Positions 61,994 to 64,000 of a stretch of 64,000 nt of DNA are shown one piece after another. Below the pieces are notes generated by a model. The model worked only from the letters and a program-made list of their open reading frames with translations. It made no database searches and was not told the origin of the DNA. Both the position numbers and the translations under genes were made by a program. Position 1 is the stretch's first letter; the number at the start of each line of letters is the position of its first letter. This DNA is from Maea johnstoni (Eukaryota; Annelida; Polychaeta; Spionida; Magelonidae): positions 27,435,346 to 27,499,345 of the forward strand of contig OZ012688.1 in assembly GCA_963942565.1 (NCBI GenBank). Direction: 5' to 3'.

Positions 61994-62241
61994 TACCGTG
62001 AATTCTCTGTAATTTGGGCCACTTTAATAATTACAATTTTTATTGGTTCAGGGTGCACGGCCCATGTTTTCTGAAAATACCTTGCTGCTGTATCAGCACG
62101 ATTTACAGCTAGTTCCATATTTTGTGAAATGGCAACTGGCAATAGATCGAGGGTTGCCCAGATTTCACATTGATTATTTTGCAAAATATTTATAGTGGCC
62201 CAAATTGCTAGGGTGGTCTAAATTTCTGAGAATTTATGGTA
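61994..62241 (+). mobile_element. TACCGT(A/G)AATTCTC TIR element, complete copy
   Basis: The left end TACCGTGAATTCTCTGTAA and the right end (TTTCTGAGAATTTATGGTA) are imperfect inverted repeats. Inner inverted blocks are AATTTGGGCCAC and GTGGCCCAAATT. A GAT triplet on both sides (61991-61993, 62242-62244) may be a 3-bp target duplication. It is 248 bases, non-coding, and related to 14377-14960. Confidence 0.82.
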
Positions 62242-62680
62242 GATGTATCATCTGACATCAATCCTGTAACTTGTATAAACATCAACTTTATATACTAATA
62301 AATATGTCAATATTGTAGACTGTATTCTTATTGGCTTGTTTTGAAAATTGGAAATACATATTTTACTCTGATAATTCGAGGACCTGATGAAATATCTAAA
62401 ATATTTTTTGTCATGATGGAAACTTACATATATAGTAATTCAAATTCATCTTTCTTTGGAATATGGTGGACCATTTTCATTTTTTTTGCCCATACGAAAT
62501 CTGTAATTATCAAATATTGACATCTATCACTAGCCAATAGGGAACTTGCAGTACATAAGAGTTAAATCTATTGATATTCAAATCAGAATTGAAGTAATTC
62601 AATATGTCTTAGTTGACAAAGCATTGTATTTTACCATCACAGGCCCTATGAGTGACCCTAACAGAAGTCAGTAGGACATA

Positions 62681-62874
62681 CAGTGGAACCCCTGTAAAGT
62701 GACGTACCAACTGTGGGACCGGCCACAACAGGTCAACTTAGAGGAATGGTGAACTTAGAGGGGTTCCCTTACCTATATAACTAATAGGAAAAAGTTAGTT
62801 TGGGACTGGCAAAATTTGGTCACTTTAGAGGGGTGGTCAACTGAGAGGGATGGTCACTTCAAGGGGTTCCACTG
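62681..62874 (+). mobile_element. CAGTGGAACCCC TIR element, TA target site
   Basis: CAGTGGAACCCCTGTAAAG at the left and AGGGGTTCCACTG at the right, flanked by TA on both sides (62679-62680, 62875-62876). 194 bases. CAGT-starting ends with a TA target are typical of pogo/Tigger-type Tc1-mariner elements (inference from termini only). Confidence 0.85.
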
Positions 62875-62876
62875 TA

Positions 62877-63107
62877 TACTGTAGAATAGGAAATTGATCT
62901 GAGTGATTTATTTTGCCGAACTTTTCCGAGTGGGATCAGTTCAGTGAAATGAAAGACGGAAATATTGTACCATACATTTACAGTATTATTCCTGTCATTA
63001 GAATATTAACCTTCAATATTTGTTTTTCGGAATGAAAAAAATCGGAAAAATCCAAAATCACAAATTTGGTTAATTTGTACCTTGGATTAATTTCCTATTC
63101 TACAGTA
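62877..63107 (+). mobile_element. CTGTAGAATAGGAAATT TIR element abutting the previous one
   Basis: ACTGTAGAATAGGAAATTGA at the left, AATTTCCTATTCTACAGTA at the right, an inverted repeat of ~18 bases. It begins within three bases of the previous element's end, sharing the TA. Confidence 0.8.
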
Positions 63108-63191
63108 CATAAAGACATTGAACTTTAAGACCAGGCGTTTCCCTCCATCTCTATGTTTTCCATGTATGATTATCTATGTTGTATCTTTCAG

Positions 63192-63293
63192 CTGGATGCT
63201 ATAGATAAAGAATGGATGGTCATCTCGTCCTCGGCGGATTATCATCCTATGGCCAAGCTGCTGCTTCAGCGCCCAGTGCTGGCAAAACGCAAG
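63192..63293 (+). CDS. SOWAH-family ankyrin protein, exon opening the ankyrin region
   Basis: Exon of 102 bases (34 codons, phase 0), with acceptor GTATCTTTCAG and donor GTAACG. Its translation, LDAIDKEWMVISSSADYH then PMAKLLLQRPVLAKRK, follows the segment that precedes and begins the ankyrin repeats of SOWAHA-D and Drosophila sosondowah. The family pattern there is LDP-x-EKEWM, a small-residue helix, then a LL-x-x-x-P-x-LA-x-(R/K)K helix, normally followed by DF-x-(S/T)G-(F/Y)TALHWAAK. That TALHWAAK continuation must lie on the next exon, beyond the window. This is the strongest evidence for the gene's identity. Ankyrin repeats mediate protein-protein contacts, and no enzymatic motif is seen. 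The exon sits between two copies of a 40-base direct repeat (63105-63145 and 63465-63505). Confidence 0.87.
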
Positions 63294-64000
63294 GTAACGA
63301 TCAAACACCTAGTCCCGCAGACTTTTTGATAAGTCAAAGGTGGTATTTCTACATAATTATTGGACCAATTTCTTACTTATAAGATGTGTGTAAAGAAGTA
63401 AAAGAAGCATCTTATGGAATTTGGAAAACAAATTTCGTCACGTTTTTTCAATATCCTATTCAACGCTACATAAAGACATTGATCTTTAAGATCAGGTGTT
63501 TCCACCAGAAGCACTGATATGAATTTTGTTTAGAAGTAAAGGCTTTTGATGATGGTAGTTCGTGAAAATCACACCAGGGGGACTGTGAGGAGGGTAAGAT
63601 AACTAAGCATCTAAGATTTACAATACCTATGTAAGTTGTGTTTAGAAGTAAATGCTTTTGATGATGATAGTTCGTCAAAATCACACCAGAGGCACTGATA
63701 TAAGTTATGTTTAGAAGTAAAGGCTTTTGCTGTTGATAGTTCATGAAAGTCACACCAGAGACACTGATATAAGTTGTCTAGAAGTAAAGGCTTTTGCTGA
63801 TGATAGTTTGTGAAAATCACACCAGGGGGACTGTGAGGAGGGTTAGATAACTACAAACTTAAGATTCACTATACCTACTCAACACTTCATATAATAGTCC
63901 AGTAAATCCCTGTAAACTAACTGCACATCTAAGATTCATTATACCAACACAATACTACATATGATGGTCCAGTAAAACCCTGTAAGGTGGGTAAAATAAC
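63294..64000 (+). other. Start of the SOWAH intron after the ankyrin exon
   Basis: GTAACG donor at 63294. The next exon, expected to carry the TALHWAAK repeat, lies past the window. Confidence 0.7.
63505..63855. repeat. ~65-75-base tandem repeat, four to five units
   Basis: TTTAGAAGTAAAGGCTTTTG, ATGATAGTTCGTGAAAATCA, CACCAGAGGCACTGATATAA. Some units end in CACCAGGGGGACTGTGAGGA instead. Confidence 0.92.

Overview
The window looks like a stretch of an AT-rich, repeat-dense animal genome, most likely a marine invertebrate. It has spliced exons with GT/AG borders, very long introns, CR1/L2-type LINE remnants, many short non-autonomous DNA transposons with TTAA or TA target sites, and exceptionally abundant microsatellites ((TA)n, (GAT)n, (TCTA)n, (CT)n, poly-G). 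I cannot name the species. There is no operon, CRISPR array, rRNA gene or tRNA gene that I can support.

Only one protein-coding gene is convincingly present. It is a plus-strand sosondowah (SOWAH) ankyrin-repeat family gene with four recognisable exons (15505-16014, 57215-57379, 59964-60005, 63192-63293). All four are bounded by AG/GT, all are phase 0, and together they give 273 residues. The first visible exon carries the last strand of the N-terminal SOWAH winged-helix domain, then a long disordered Ser/Lys/Glu-rich linker. The last one starts the ankyrin region. The 5' exon(s) are not found and probably lie upstream of the window. The ankyrin repeats continue past the right edge. The first visible intron spans about 41 kb as assembled.

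Layout: 1-15.5 kb is upstream or intronic sequence with a LINE 3' end, TTAA-type MITEs, (TA)n arrays and minisatellites. 15.5-16.0 kb is the first exon. 16.0-51.3 kb is intron filled with MITEs, nested and tandemly duplicated repeats, minisatellites and a few GC-rich unique islands. It is interrupted by a 200-base N gap at 25270-25469. A second 200-base gap lies at 51301-51500.

Immediately after the second gap sits the most striking object in the window: an almost perfect palindrome of about 9.06 kb (51501-60557), centred on one base at 56029. Its arms contain exons 2 and 3 of the SOWAH gene in both orientations. The arms differ by only a few one- or two-base indels, and even the fast-mutating TCTA array at the centre is mirrored with no net length difference. 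One arm ends exactly at the N gap. The simplest reading is a fold-back (palindromic read) assembly artefact at a contig end, with the right arm being the real gene copy. A very recent true inverted duplication is the alternative.

The remaining interest is in the repeats: two TTAA-flanked MITE families (piggyBac-like), a roughly 300-bp family with GTCTTAGCCAG termini, further TIR elements around 62-63 kb, and several loci where a MITE and its flank were duplicated together in tandem.
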